Source of the DNA: Chryseobacterium cupriresistens
GTDB lineage: Bacteria; Bacteroidota; Bacteroidia; Flavobacteriales; Weeksellaceae
DNA length: 64,000 bases
Assembly (NCBI RefSeq): GCF_046614675.1
Contig: NZ_JBKKJT010000003.1
Location: 702,217-766,216 of the forward strand
Reading direction: 5' to 3'
Shown: one piece after another, positions 1 through 8,154 of the stretch
Numbering within the stretch: position 1 is the stretch's first letter
How the letters are laid out: each line of letters starts with the position of its first letter
Translations under genes and position numbers: made by a program
Notes under the pieces: model-generated
The model's database searches: none
What the model was told of the DNA's origin: nothing
What the model saw: only the letters and a program-made list of their open reading frames with translations

Positions 1-2
1 TG

Positions 3-119
3 AATCTGATGCGCGGGCTTACCGATCAGCTGGACGGAACCTTCAATCTCGAAAACAAAGGGGGCTTAAAAGTGACGATTACCTTCAGAAAAAATACAGA
101 AATAACTCCTTCAAATTAA
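3..119 (+). CDS. Sensor histidine kinase, C-terminal end only (cut by window start)
   Basis: An open frame runs from base 3 to a TAA at 117-119 (38 codons). The residues MRGLTDQLDGTF and LKVTITF look like the last helix and strand of a HATPase_c ATP-binding domain of the HisKA_2/HWE type. It ends 12 bp before a response-regulator gene on the same strand, which fits a kinase/regulator pair. Only the tail is visible, so the input domain and phospho-accepting histidine are unknown. Confidence 0.6.
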   Translation, partial: NLMRGLTDQLDGTFNLENKGGLKVTITFRKNTEITPSN

Positions 120-131
120 AGGCTGATTATT

Positions 132-1484
132 ATGAAAGAAAAAATATTAATTGTAGAAGATGAATTTATTGTAGCCAATGATTTGAAACTGATGCTGATG
201 AAGGCCGGTTATCAGGTTACAGGAATTGCATCTTCAGTGGTTCAGGCCAGAAAACTGATTGCAGATAATAAGCCGGATTGGGTACTTCTTGATATCATCT
301 TAAAAGGTGATCTCACAGGAATTGATCTTGCCTGGGAACTGCGTGAGATGAACCTCCCTTTTCTTTATATTTCAGCCAATACCAACCAGTCTACCCTGGA
401 AGCAGTGAAAGAAACACAGCCCTACGGATTTATGGTAAAACCCTTCCGGGAGCGTGATATGATTGTTATGCTAGACATTGCCAGATACCGATATGACATG
501 GAAAGAGGCTGTGAATTGTGTACTGATACCGGAAATAACGAAGTCATTGAAGGAATTATCGGAAAAAGCAAGGTGCTTCAGGATGTCGTTGAAAAAATAA
601 GGGTAGTGGCTCCTACAGATACGTCTGTTCTGGTGGTTGGGGAGAGCGGAACGGGAAAGGAAAAAGTAGCCCATTCCGTTCATGAGCTTTCAGAACGCAA
701 AGCTCATCCTATTGTTGTAGTCAACTGTGCTGCACTGCCGCATGCGCTTATCGAATCCGAGCTTTTCGGACACGAAAAAGGAAGCTTTACCGGAGCCAAT
801 ACATTGAGAATCGGAAAATTTGAGCAGGCCAACGGAGGAACAGTCTTCCTGGATGAAATAGGGGAGCTGCCACTGGACTCACAGGTTAAATTACTGAGAG
901 TTTTACAGGAAAAAGAAATTGAAAGACTGGGAGGAAATAACACGATTAAAGTAAACGTAAGAATTGTGGCAGCGACCAACCGTTCTCTGGAAAAAGAAGT
1001 GGCGGAAGGAAGATTCAGGCTGGATCTGTATTACCGATTGAATGTTTTCCCAATTGAACTGCCTCCGCTGAGAGAAAGAAAGGAAGATATCGTATTGCTG
1101 GCCCATTTTTTCCTGAATAAATATGCCGCTGCTTCGAGAAGAAATATCACATCTATCAGTGAAAAAGCATTAGAACAGCTGTTAAATTATCACTGGCCCG
1201 GCAATATCCGTGAGCTGGAGCATCTTATTGAAAGAAGTGTTCTTCTGGCCAAAACAACGGAAATAGAACGTTTCGATCTGCCTGAAATTATTGAAAAACC
1301 TATAGAAACACTGGGTCCGCTGAAATCATTGGAAGATATGGAAAGAGATCATATCATGAATGCGCTTCAGACTTCCGGCGGAAAAGTTTCCGGGCCGGGC
1401 GGTGCTGCAGAGCTCTTGAAAATACAAGCTCAGACTTTATATTCCAAAATGAAAAAACTGGGAATTGACAAAGGCTATAAATAA
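132..1484 (+). CDS. NtrC-type sigma-54-dependent response regulator
   Basis: A phosphorylated activator of sigma-54 RNA polymerase. Domains in order: receiver (residues 1-120, acidic pocket at E9/D10, phospho-acceptor D54 in LLDI, K103 in the conserved KP), AAA+ ATPase (about 140-370) with Walker A GESGTGKE at 170-177, the sigma-54 contact loop GSFTGA at 217-222 and Walker B TVFLDEIG near 237, then a Fis-type helix-turn-helix at the C-terminus (GGAAELLKIQAQTLYSKMKKLGI). The contact loop has Ser where GAFTGA has Ala, a common variant. The length of 450 aa is normal. It lies 12 bp after a kinase tail, so the upstream kinase is its probable partner. No -24/-12 target promoter was found nearby, so the regulon is unknown. 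Confidence 0.93.
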   Translation: MKEKILIVEDEFIVANDLKLMLMKAGYQVTGIASSVVQARKLIADNKPDWVLLDIILKGDLTGIDLAWELREMNLPFLYISANTNQSTLEAVKETQPYGFMVKPFRERDMIVMLDIARYRYDMERGCELCTDTGNNEVIEGIIGKSKVLQDVVEKIRVVAPTDTSVLVVGESGTGKEKVAHSVHELSERKAHPIVVVNCAALPHALIESELFGHEKGSFTGANTLRIGKFEQANGGTVFLDEIGELPLDSQVKLLRVLQEKEIERLGGNNTIKVNVRIVAATNRSLEKEVAEGRFRLDLYYRLNVFPIELPPLRERKEDIVLLAHFFLNKYAAASRRNITSISEKALEQLLNYHWPGNIRELEHLIERSVLLAKTTEIERFDLPEIIEKPIETLGPLKSLEDMERDHIMNALQTSGGKVSGPGGAAELLKIQAQTLYSKMKKLGIDKGYK

Positions 1485-1600
1485 TTCAGGGGAAAGCTAG
1501 CCGGAGACCATATTTTCTTTCAATTTTTTAATCATAATTCTTCAAATAGTTTGAGAATAAAATCATTATGCCTTTACAATAATAAATCAATCAGGTAATT

Positions 1601-2224
1601 ATGGAAAAAGAAACACTCAGAATAGAAGGATTCAGTGATGGTGTTTTTGCAATAGCCGTTACGCTTTTGGTGCTGGATCTTCACTTTCCTGAAGAAAATT
1701 CAATACAAAACGGGAATGATCTGCTGGTCTTTCTGAAGAATCAGTGGCCGGCATTTCTGGCATTTATCCTTTCATTTTTCAGTATTTTCATCATGTGGGT
1801 GAATCATCATAAGATCTTCAAACAGATCTACAGCCGGAATTCAGCGATTATGTTTGCCAATGGACTGATTCTTTTCCTGGTTTCGGCAGTTTCTTATCCT
1901 ACCGCTTTGCTGGCAAGGTATTTTGACGGCGAAGCTTCTTCTGTTGTTGTGGCACTTTATACCGGTATTTTTGTCCTGATCAATCTTGCTTACAATTTAT
2001 TATGGTTTCTGGCCACCCGTAACAAAAAGCTTTTGCGCCCGGGTATTACCGATGCGGCTATAAAAAAGATCCACAATAACTACTTGTATGGACTTCCTAT
2101 TTATGTTATGGCATTAATCCTGTCGTTCTGGATCCCGGCCTTGTCGCTGCTGATCATTTTAGGACTTTGGATTTTCTGGGCGTTGTCTTCAGGGAAAATA
2201 GAAATGAGTATTAAAAAGGGATGA
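1601..2224 (+). CDS. TMEM175-family (DUF1211) potassium channel-like membrane protein
   Basis: The N-terminus carries the family signature RIEGFSDGVFAIAVTLLVLD (first transmembrane helix), which in characterised bacterial members lines the pore of a tetrameric K+ channel. About six hydrophobic segments follow in 207 residues, the usual bacterial length. It stands alone, 116 bp after the sigma-54 regulator and convergent with the next gene. Channel activity is inferred from the family; the physiological role in Bacteroidota is not known. Confidence 0.85.
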   Translation: MEKETLRIEGFSDGVFAIAVTLLVLDLHFPEENSIQNGNDLLVFLKNQWPAFLAFILSFFSIFIMWVNHHKIFKQIYSRNSAIMFANGLILFLVSAVSYPTALLARYFDGEASSVVVALYTGIFVLINLAYNLLWFLATRNKKLLRPGITDAAIKKIHNNYLYGLPIYVMALILSFWIPALSLLIILGLWIFWALSSGKIEMSIKKG

Positions 2225-2245
2225 TTTGTATTTAGAAATGGTTGA

Positions 2246-2728
2246 TTAAAAAGGATTATATCCTTGTTTTACAACATCTATCTGATCTTCTATATATTGA
2301 GAGAGAGTCCTGTTTAAAAGTGATGTAATAAATTGAATATCGCTCCTTGATGGTAAATAGGCTTGTCTTATTATTGGATCATCTCCTTCATCCAGATATA
2401 TAAATAAAAATTGATCACCAGCATTATAGGCATCAACAACAAAAAAGTTTCTGTTAATATTTCTATTATAGAACAATAACCACGACCTGGCAGCATCTTG
2501 AAGTTCTTCCTGAGTTTCAAAAATATTATAATCAAGAACATAGCAATAATTTCCTGCGAGAAATAAAAGCTCTCTTAAAACTTTTGGAAAAGAATGTCCA
2601 TTGTTATATTTTACTTCAAGCTGTTGTATTTCTATAGGCGAAATTGGTTTTATCCTTCCTTCATATTCCTGATTATTGGGATATGCTGCCGGATTACTCT
2701 GTAAATATTTTAAAAGCTCTATTTCCAT
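2246..2728 (-). CDS. SMI1/KNR4 (SUKH-superfamily) protein
   Basis: A 160-aa soluble protein. The region 30-60 (ISPIEIQQLEVKYNN..FPKVLRELLFLAGN) and the later acidic stretch GDQFLFIYLDEGDDP fit the SUKH-1 fold, in which an early helix/strand pair is followed by a conserved Asp/Gly segment. SUKH proteins often act as immunity proteins against secreted toxins, but no toxin lies next to it. It starts 5 bp after the stop of the sigma-54 activator upstream and is probably co-transcribed with it. Function beyond the fold is not known. Confidence 0.7.
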   Translation of the reverse strand: MEIELLKYLQSNPAAYPNNQEYEGRIKPISPIEIQQLEVKYNNGHSFPKVLRELLFLAGNYCYVLDYNIFETQEELQDAARSWLLFYNRNINRNFFVVDAYNAGDQFLFIYLDEGDDPIIRQAYLPSRSDIQFITSLLNRTLSQYIEDQIDVVKQGYNPF

Positions 2729-2733
2729 ATTGA

Positions 2734-4287
2734 TTATTTCTTATAATAATGTTCCTTCTCTATTCCAAGTTTCTGCATTTTGGAAATAAGTGTTGTAGGT
2801 GGTAATCCCAGCAGTTTCGCAGCACCTGTTTCCCCGAAAATACGGCTGTTACATTTTTTGATTATTTTTAAAATATATTCCTTTTCAAATTCCTGCAATG
2901 TTTTAACCTGAAAATCCTGATCCGTATTTTGAGCGTTCATAACTTTTGGAAAATCCATTTCCCTGATCATATCTCCTTTTGTTGTCAGCATGCTTCTTTC
3001 AACCATATTTTCCAGTTCACGGATATTACCCAGCCATGGATTAGCCATCATCATTTTAACCACGTTCTGAGAAAAACCATTAATCTTTTTGCCTGTCTTA
3101 GGATAGAGCTTTTCAAGGAAATAGTCTGCCAGCAAAGGAATATCCTCTTTTCTTTCCCGTAAGGCAGGAAGATGGATAGGAAAAACATTCAGTCTGTAAA
3201 AAAGATCGCTTCTGAACCGTCCTTTCGCCACTTCTTTTTCAAGATTCCTGTTGGTGGCCGTAATGATCCGCACATTCACCTTAATCCTTTTGTTTCCACC
3301 AATTCTTTCAATTTCTTTTTCCTGAAGAACCCTCAGAAGCCTGGCTTGTAATTCCAGAGGCAGTTCGCCAATTTCATCCAGAAAAATGGTGCTGTTGTGG
3401 GCCTGTTCAAACTTTCCTTTTCTTTGTTCAGTTGCTCCGGTAAAGCTTCCTTTTTCATGACCAAAGAGTTCAGATTCTATTAAGTTGGCAGGAATAGCCG
3501 CACAGTTTATCCTGATCATTTTCTTTCCCGAAAATTCCGAAAGTTCATGAACCGCCTGTGCTATAAGTTCTTTTCCTGTACCCGTCTCTCCAAAGATAAT
3601 CACGTTGGATTGTGAATGTGCTACCTGCGAAATCTGTTCGAAAATGAGCTGCATCGCTTCACTTTTTCCCACAATTCCGTGAAAGCCGTGTACGCTTTTC
3701 TTATCTTCTTCAATTTCTTTTGGAAAGTCCCGGATATTTCCCTGAAATGTTTTCAACTGCTCCTGAACATCAATGTTATGAAGGGTAATGGAAAGCTGGG
3801 TAGAAATACCGTTTAAAATTCTTTCCGGAATTGTATCTCTTGAAATAAAGCTTCTGTAGAAAAGGAAAAGTACATTTTTACTTTCACTGACAGCCGGCAG
3901 TCCCAATCCGACAGCCATCCGCATTCCCGAATTTTTAGCTTCGGTAAAACAGGAAGGAAGCGGTGACAATTCTTTCAGATCAAAAAGAAGAGGCTCCGCA
4001 GAATCAAGACAGTTTTTTACATACCTGTCAAGCTGTTGATCTGTGGTATGGTTCTGATTTTCATTCCGGCTGCTGAGTATTTCAATATTTCCTTTTACAT
4101 CCCTGATCATCATACAATCATTGAATCCCAGTTCAGTTTTGAAAGATGTATTGATAACAAGCTGAAGCTGTTTCTTATCTAAAATGGTAGACAACTCTTT
4201 GGTTAAACGGGAAATCATAAGCTGTTCTTTCTGCATTTCCTGCAGGCGTTTCATCATTTCTGCATTGGGATCAGAAGGCTTACTCAT
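2734..4287 (-). CDS. Sigma-54-dependent transcriptional activator with GAF-like sensor domain
   Basis: A 517-aa FhlA/NorR-style activator. Residues 1-30 form a short coiled coil, about 35-175 a GAF-like ligand domain, and 203-430 the AAA+ domain with Walker A GETGTGKE at 233-240, GSFTGA at 280-285 and STIFLDEIG after it. A Fis helix-turn-helix closes the protein (GAAKLLGLPPTTLISKMQKLGI). It has no receiver domain, so it should respond to a bound ligand or redox state rather than phosphorylation. Its AAA+ domain closely resembles that of the regulator at 132-1484, suggesting paralogues. It lies upstream of, and on the same strand as, the stress operon at 4418-8021, but a terminator at 4361-4393 separates them. 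Confidence 0.92.
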   Translation of the reverse strand: MSKPSDPNAEMMKRLQEMQKEQLMISRLTKELSTILDKKQLQLVINTSFKTELGFNDCMMIRDVKGNIEILSSRNENQNHTTDQQLDRYVKNCLDSAEPLLFDLKELSPLPSCFTEAKNSGMRMAVGLGLPAVSESKNVLFLFYRSFISRDTIPERILNGISTQLSITLHNIDVQEQLKTFQGNIRDFPKEIEEDKKSVHGFHGIVGKSEAMQLIFEQISQVAHSQSNVIIFGETGTGKELIAQAVHELSEFSGKKMIRINCAAIPANLIESELFGHEKGSFTGATEQRKGKFEQAHNSTIFLDEIGELPLELQARLLRVLQEKEIERIGGNKRIKVNVRIITATNRNLEKEVAKGRFRSDLFYRLNVFPIHLPALRERKEDIPLLADYFLEKLYPKTGKKINGFSQNVVKMMMANPWLGNIRELENMVERSMLTTKGDMIREMDFPKVMNAQNTDQDFQVKTLQEFEKEYILKIIKKCNSRIFGETGAAKLLGLPPTTLISKMQKLGIEKEHYYKK

Positions 4288-4360
4288 AGAAAATTCTTAC
4301 TTGAAAGTTTAAAGATAGTAAAAATTGAAAAAGATCTGCATGTGAGTGGTACAATACCTG

Positions 4361-4393
4361 AAATAAAAAAGATGAACCATTAAAGTTCATCTT
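4361..4393 (-). terminator. Intrinsic terminator after the stress operon
   Basis: AAGATGAAC (369-377) pairs with GTTCATCTT (385-393) across a 7-nt loop. On the minus strand the stem is followed by a T-rich run, so it ends the transcript of the hydrolase at 4418-5239. Confidence 0.8.
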
Positions 4394-4417
4394 CAGTATA
4401 TTGAAAAGAGATTGTTT

Positions 4418-5239
4418 TTAAGATCTGATAAATTCCAAAAGGTCTTTGTTGATCGTCTCATGCTCTGTAGTCGGCATACCATGAGGGAATCCCGGATACG
4501 TGATCAGCTTTCCGTTCTTTAATAATTTAATTGATTTTAATGCCGCATTGGCAATAGGAACGATCTGGTCATCTTCACCATGCATCACCAGAACAGGAAT
4601 GTCAACAGCTTTTAAATCTTCCGTTAAATCTGTTTCTGAAAAAGCTTTAATCCCATCATAATGAGCAACAATTCCGCCCATTAATCCCTGTCTCCACCAA
4701 TTTCTCTGAACACCGTCTTTTATATTGGCACCTTCTCTGTTGTAGCCGTAGAAAGGGAAAGTCAGATCATAATAAAACTGATTTCTGTTGTTCATCGTCT
4801 GTTCCCTGATATTGTCGAAAACTTCCATAGGAACACCGTCAGGATTATTCTCACTTTTCACCATTACCGGTGGAATGGCGCTGATCAGAACTGCTTTCTT
4901 AGCTCTTCCATTCGAGTATTTATTCACATAACGGATCACTTCACCACCGCCTGTTGAATGCCCGATGTGTACAACATCTTTCAGATCTAAGAATTCAACC
5001 AGTTCTGCGGCATCAGAAGCGTATTGCTCAATAGTGTGATTGTAGATATTCTGGCTGGAGCGTCCGTGGCCTCTTCTGTCGTGAGTAACCACTCTGTAGC
5101 CTTTCTGCAGGAAGAAGATTACCTGTGCATCCCAATCGTCAGATGATAAAGGCCATCCGTGGTGAAACATTAATACCGGGCCTTGTCCCTGATCTTTGTA
5201 AAAAATTTCTGTTCCGTCTTTTAATGTTAATGTGCTCAT
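4418..5239 (-). CDS. Alpha/beta hydrolase (non-haem chloroperoxidase/arylesterase type)
   Basis: A 273-aa cytosolic alpha/beta hydrolase. The oxyanion segment HHGWPLSSDDW, the strand THDRRGHGRSS and the nucleophile elbow GHSTGGGE are those of the cofactor-free haloperoxidase/esterase group; the acid and base fit VMHGEDDQIVP and FPHGMP near the end. Length is typical. It is the last gene of a five-gene minus-strand operon, 50 bp behind the DsbA-like gene, and a terminator follows at once. In vivo these enzymes are esterases or perhydrolases; the substrate is not visible here. The operon company suggests a role in oxidative or chemical stress. Confidence 0.88.
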   Translation of the reverse strand: MSTLTLKDGTEIFYKDQGQGPVLMFHHGWPLSSDDWDAQVIFFLQKGYRVVTHDRRGHGRSSQNIYNHTIEQYASDAAELVEFLDLKDVVHIGHSTGGGEVIRYVNKYSNGRAKKAVLISAIPPVMVKSENNPDGVPMEVFDNIREQTMNNRNQFYYDLTFPFYGYNREGANIKDGVQRNWWRQGLMGGIVAHYDGIKAFSETDLTEDLKAVDIPVLVMHGEDDQIVPIANAALKSIKLLKNGKLITYPGFPHGMPTTEHETINKDLLEFIRS

Positions 5240-5289
5240 GTTGTTTATTTTTAATGTTATGAATTGATTTTGTTTAAATATTTTTCTGA

Positions 5290-5808
5290 TTAATAGGCAG
5301 TATTTTCACGTACCAACTGGAAAAGGTCTTCTGCACCGCCATTGAATTTATTTCCGTTAATGAAAAATGAAGGGGTTCCGTTCACTCCGCTGATGATACC
5401 GCTTTCAAAGTCTGTATCTACCTTTTCTGCTAATTCCTTCTTATGAATATCAACTTTGAATTGGGAAATATTTAATCCCAGTTTTTCTGCAAGCTTTAAC
5501 GGAAGATCAGCATTCAGGTATTCCTGGTTTTCATAAATAGCATCATGCATTTCCCAGAATTTTCCCTGCAAAGCTGCCGCTTCTGCTGTCAGTGCTGCCG
5601 TTCTTGCATACTGATGCATTTCTGACAGCGGAAAATTTCTGAATACAAATCTGATCTGATCTCCGAATTCTTTCATTAATTCTTTAAGAACCGGATAGGC
5701 TGCTCCGCAGTAAGGACACTGATAATCCCCGTATTCTACAATGACTAAGCTGGCATCTGAGTTGCCCTGAGTATGGTCAGCATTGCTGACTGATGGTTTA
5801 AGTGACAT
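5290..5808 (-). CDS. DsbA-family thiol oxidoreductase, cytoplasmic
   Basis: A thioredoxin-fold protein with active site CPYC (YGDYQCPYCGAAYPVLKE, about residues 26-43) and a helical insertion, with the cis-Pro loop GVNGTPSFFING near the C-terminus. These are marks of the DsbA/FrnE-like family. It has no signal peptide, so it should act in the cytoplasm, unlike classical DsbA. It starts 2 bp after the stop of the peroxiredoxin gene, so the two are translationally close and probably functionally coupled; it may reduce or isomerise thiols during oxidant stress. Confidence 0.88.
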   Translation of the reverse strand: MSLKPSVSNADHTQGNSDASLVIVEYGDYQCPYCGAAYPVLKELMKEFGDQIRFVFRNFPLSEMHQYARTAALTAEAAALQGKFWEMHDAIYENQEYLNADLPLKLAEKLGLNISQFKVDIHKKELAEKVDTDFESGIISGVNGTPSFFINGNKFNGGAEDLFQLVRENTAY

Positions 5809-5810
5809 AA

Positions 5811-6272
5811 TTATTTCATGTTAAGGTTTTCTAATGCTTCTAAAATTCCGTCTGCGCCAGGATTGATGGCGGTGGGAGAGAGGTAGCTCCATTCGATGAG
5901 ACCGTCTTTATTGATGACAAAAAGGGCTCTGTTGCATTCTCCTTCTTCGTCATTGTAAACACCATATTTCCTGGCTGTTTCTCCTTTGGCTTCAAAGTCT
6001 GCAAGCAGTGGGAAGTGCAGGTTTCTGGATTGTGAAAATGCCAGATGGCACCATTTGCTGTCTACGGAAATTCCGAAAATCTCCGCATCATATTTTTTGA
6101 AATACTTCAGCATTTCGTTGTACAATGCCATCTGGTCACTGCACACCGGGCTCCAGTCTGCCGGGTAAAATGCAAGGATAACGTTTCGTCCTCTGAATTC
6201 GGATAAGGTAATCTTCTGGTCCGGGGTTGCAAATAATGTAAAATCAGGGGCAACCGTATTTTTTTCTAGCAT
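5811..6272 (-). CDS. Peroxiredoxin, AhpC/TSA family
   Basis: Residues APDFTLFATPDQKITLSEFRGRNVILAFYPADWSPVCSDQM match the peroxiredoxin core, with the peroxidatic Cys in PVCSDQ and Pro/Asp residues where PxxxTxxC is expected (the Thr is replaced by Ser-Pro-Val). The start at 6272 (MLEKNTVAPDF) is preferred to an ATG 14 codons upstream because the latter lies inside the yoaK-like gene. This gives 153 aa, normal for the family. The gap to the upstream gene is 4 bp and to the DsbA-like gene 2 bp. Confidence 0.9.
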   Translation of the reverse strand: MLEKNTVAPDFTLFATPDQKITLSEFRGRNVILAFYPADWSPVCSDQMALYNEMLKYFKKYDAEIFGISVDSKWCHLAFSQSRNLHFPLLADFEAKGETARKYGVYNDEEGECNRALFVINKDGLIEWSYLSPTAINPGADGILEALENLNMK

Positions 6273-6276
6273 AGGA

Positions 6277-6969
6277 TTAGTTTTTAATCGTTGTAATTGG
6301 TATTGTGAATGCACAGATGAGCAGTAAGGCTGCCGGAAACATCAACGTCCAGTTTCCTGAATAAGAGAGCAGGAAAGGAGCTGCTGAAGCACCGGAGAGA
6401 AAGCCCATCCATAAGAATAACAAATGAAAGATATTTATTTTGTATTCCTTCCGCTCCTCTGCCTGATTACTCATGACAAACAGAGCAGCTGTTCTTGCCA
6501 GACTGTTTAAAGTTCCTGTCACAAAATCGGTATTGATCTTTTGGTTACCTACCGAAGTGACAATGGTGTTCATAAGACCCATTGAGAAACCGATAACAGC
6601 TATAGACACTTCATGAGCAATATGCTCATAATAATCAGTCATACTGTAAAGGATCATGATGCCGGAAACTGTGTAGAAGATTATCTTTGTGCTTCTGAAC
6701 TTCTTTGATAATGATAGACACGTTCCTGTATAAATCCCCGCCAGAAAAAAGATGATTACAATGACAGAACTGATGATAACACCATATTTTTCACTGAAAA
6801 CTGCTGCACCTAACTGGGTCGTATTGCCGCTCATAAAAGAAACGTAGATTTTCCATTGCATCAGTCCTGTAGCATCTGTATATCCTGCGATAAAAGCAAG
6901 GAATACTGCCAGTTTCTCCTGTGTTCTGACAGTCTTGTCAGGAAGCAGGATTTTTGTTTCCGGAAGCAC
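6277..6969 (-). CDS. YoaK-family (DUF1275) membrane protein, likely GTG start
   Basis: The protein begins its conserved part at LAVFLAFIAGYTDATGL and SFMSGNTTQLG, the two DUF1275 signatures, and has about six hydrophobic segments. An ATG at 7083 would overlap the bicupin gene by over 100 bp; the GTG at 6967-6969 lies 5 bp after the bicupin stop, gives 230 aa (the usual size) and is chosen here, though no strong ribosome site confirms it. DUF1275 proteins have no settled function. Its place inside a redox operon is the main hint. Confidence 0.78.
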   Translation of the reverse strand: MLPETKILLPDKTVRTQEKLAVFLAFIAGYTDATGLMQWKIYVSFMSGNTTQLGAAVFSEKYGVIISSVIVIIFFLAGIYTGTCLSLSKKFRSTKIIFYTVSGIMILYSMTDYYEHIAHEVSIAVIGFSMGLMNTIVTSVGNQKINTDFVTGTLNSLARTAALFVMSNQAEERKEYKINIFHLLFLWMGFLSGASAAPFLLSYSGNWTLMFPAALLLICAFTIPITTIKN

Positions 6970-6974
6970 AGGAG

Positions 6975-8021
6975 TTATTTTCCAGGTTTGATGAATACTT
7001 TCTTTTCCGGAAATTTTTCTATTTCTCCTTCCTTCAATCCGAAATTCGTACTGACCACATCTTTCGGGTTTCCTGCCAGCCATTCGCTGATATCAATGGA
7101 TTCATAGGTACCGCTATTAAATCCGATCAATACTTTACAGACGGTATCTCCTGTATTTTTGATATAGTGCCCGGCTCCCATAGGTACATAGCCTACATCA
7201 CCGGCATTGAACTGTTCTGTGACAGAAACTCCTTCCGCCAGGAATACCGACATTTCTGCCTGTCCGGATATAAAATACTGCCACTCATCTGCATTAGGAT
7301 GCCAGTGCATTTCTCTTAAAGCGCCGGGCTGCAGCTCCAGCACAGAACCTGCCATTGTGGTGCTGATCGGAAATTCCTTACTCGTAACCAGTCTCTGCAG
7401 CCCACCGCCGGGAATGATTCTTGGCTGCTGGGAATGCAGAGGATATCGGTGAAGGCTTATCAGTTCAATGTCTGATTCCTCGGGACGGGCTGTGGCATTA
7501 ATGGACAGTTCATCCGGAACAACTCCTGCTGCGAAGTAAACCTCTTTCTGTGGAAGTTCTGCTACTTCTTCAAGGCTTAGTCCTAAATTCTGTGCAGCGA
7601 TTTCAGGAGGCATACTTGACACAAAATCTGTAACGCTGAAGGTATGGTCTTCGGAAAAATTACCATTGTCAAAAATCAGAATGAAATGACATTCCTCTGT
7701 TCCGGTAGCCTGGATGGAATGTCCGTAGCCTTTCGGGAAATACCATACATCCCCGGGTTCAAAATTATCAGTATAACTTCGTCCGTCCGGATGGATAATC
7801 GTTGTACGTACCGTTCCTGAAATTACATACGCCCATTCTGCGGCATTGGCATGCCAGTGAAGTTCTCTCATGCTTCCGGGCTGTAATCTCATGGAAACTC
7901 CTGCAATACCTACAGAAGCAGGGAATTCTTTTACGGAAGCACCTCTTGTTGTACCACCGTCATTGGTACGCGGTTCTTTTTTTTCTAATTCGTATCTGAA
8001 ACTTAATGATGATGGATTCAT
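6975..8021 (-). CDS. Bicupin oxalate decarboxylase-family protein
   Basis: Two cupin domains, each with the Mn-binding motif: HWHANAAEWAYVISG in the first half and HWHPNADEWQYFISG in the second (HxH...E plus a later His in each). The first domain also has the lid segment SEDHT, aligned with the SENST lid of Bacillus OxdC, so the lid Glu that serves as proton donor is kept; this favours decarboxylase over oxidase activity. Oxalate decarboxylases turn oxalate into formate and CO2 without a cofactor other than Mn. At 348 aa it is slightly shorter than OxdC. It has no signal peptide. It heads the five-gene stress operon. Confidence 0.9.
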   Translation of the reverse strand: MNPSSLSFRYELEKKEPRTNDGGTTRGASVKEFPASVGIAGVSMRLQPGSMRELHWHANAAEWAYVISGTVRTTIIHPDGRSYTDNFEPGDVWYFPKGYGHSIQATGTEECHFILIFDNGNFSEDHTFSVTDFVSSMPPEIAAQNLGLSLEEVAELPQKEVYFAAGVVPDELSINATARPEESDIELISLHRYPLHSQQPRIIPGGGLQRLVTSKEFPISTTMAGSVLELQPGALREMHWHPNADEWQYFISGQAEMSVFLAEGVSVTEQFNAGDVGYVPMGAGHYIKNTGDTVCKVLIGFNSGTYESIDISEWLAGNPKDVVSTNFGLKEGEIEKFPEKKVFIKPGK

Positions 8022-8063
8022 AGTATTATTTTTTTTGTGATTAATGCTCTTTGTTTTTGCTAT

Positions 8064-8074
8064 TGTAAAGCTAC
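8064..8074 (-). promoter_or_regulatory. Promoter box of the bicupin stress operon
   Basis: Read on the minus strand the site is GTAGCTTTACA, with TAgcTTTA in place of the Flavobacteriia TAnnTTTG -7 box. The same 11 bp occur in front of the orphan gene at 8155-8712 and a near copy precedes dps, in each case exactly 28 bp below the shared direct-repeat element. No normal -33 TTG is present at the right distance, as expected for an activator-dependent promoter. Confidence 0.7.
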
Positions 8075-8102
8075 TTCTGAATTTTACTTTTTCTTGATGT
8101 CA

Positions 8103-8130
8103 TTCGGTGAAAAGGCAAAATGAGTCGTTG
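8103..8130 (-). promoter_or_regulatory. Shared 28-bp direct-repeat operator, copy 1 (bicupin operon)
   Basis: Forward strand begins TTCGGTGAAAAGGCA and ends GTCGTTG. TCGGTG (8104-8109) and TCGTTG (8125-8130) are direct repeats 21 bp apart (two helical turns) around a conserved AAAGGC-type core. The element lies 28 bp from the promoter box at 8064-8074. The same arrangement recurs at 8785-8812 and 14178-14205. Two direct repeats at about 21 bp is the layout bound by LytTR-family regulators, and a LytTR gene lies at 12875-13570. Confidence 0.7.
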
Positions 8131-8154
8131 AGGATATAGAGGGTTGCTACTTTT

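Noticed and set aside
4288..4417. Sigma-54 (-24/-12) promoter near the two sigma-54 activators
   Set aside because: No TGGC-N8-TGC type sequence was found upstream of the neighbouring genes.
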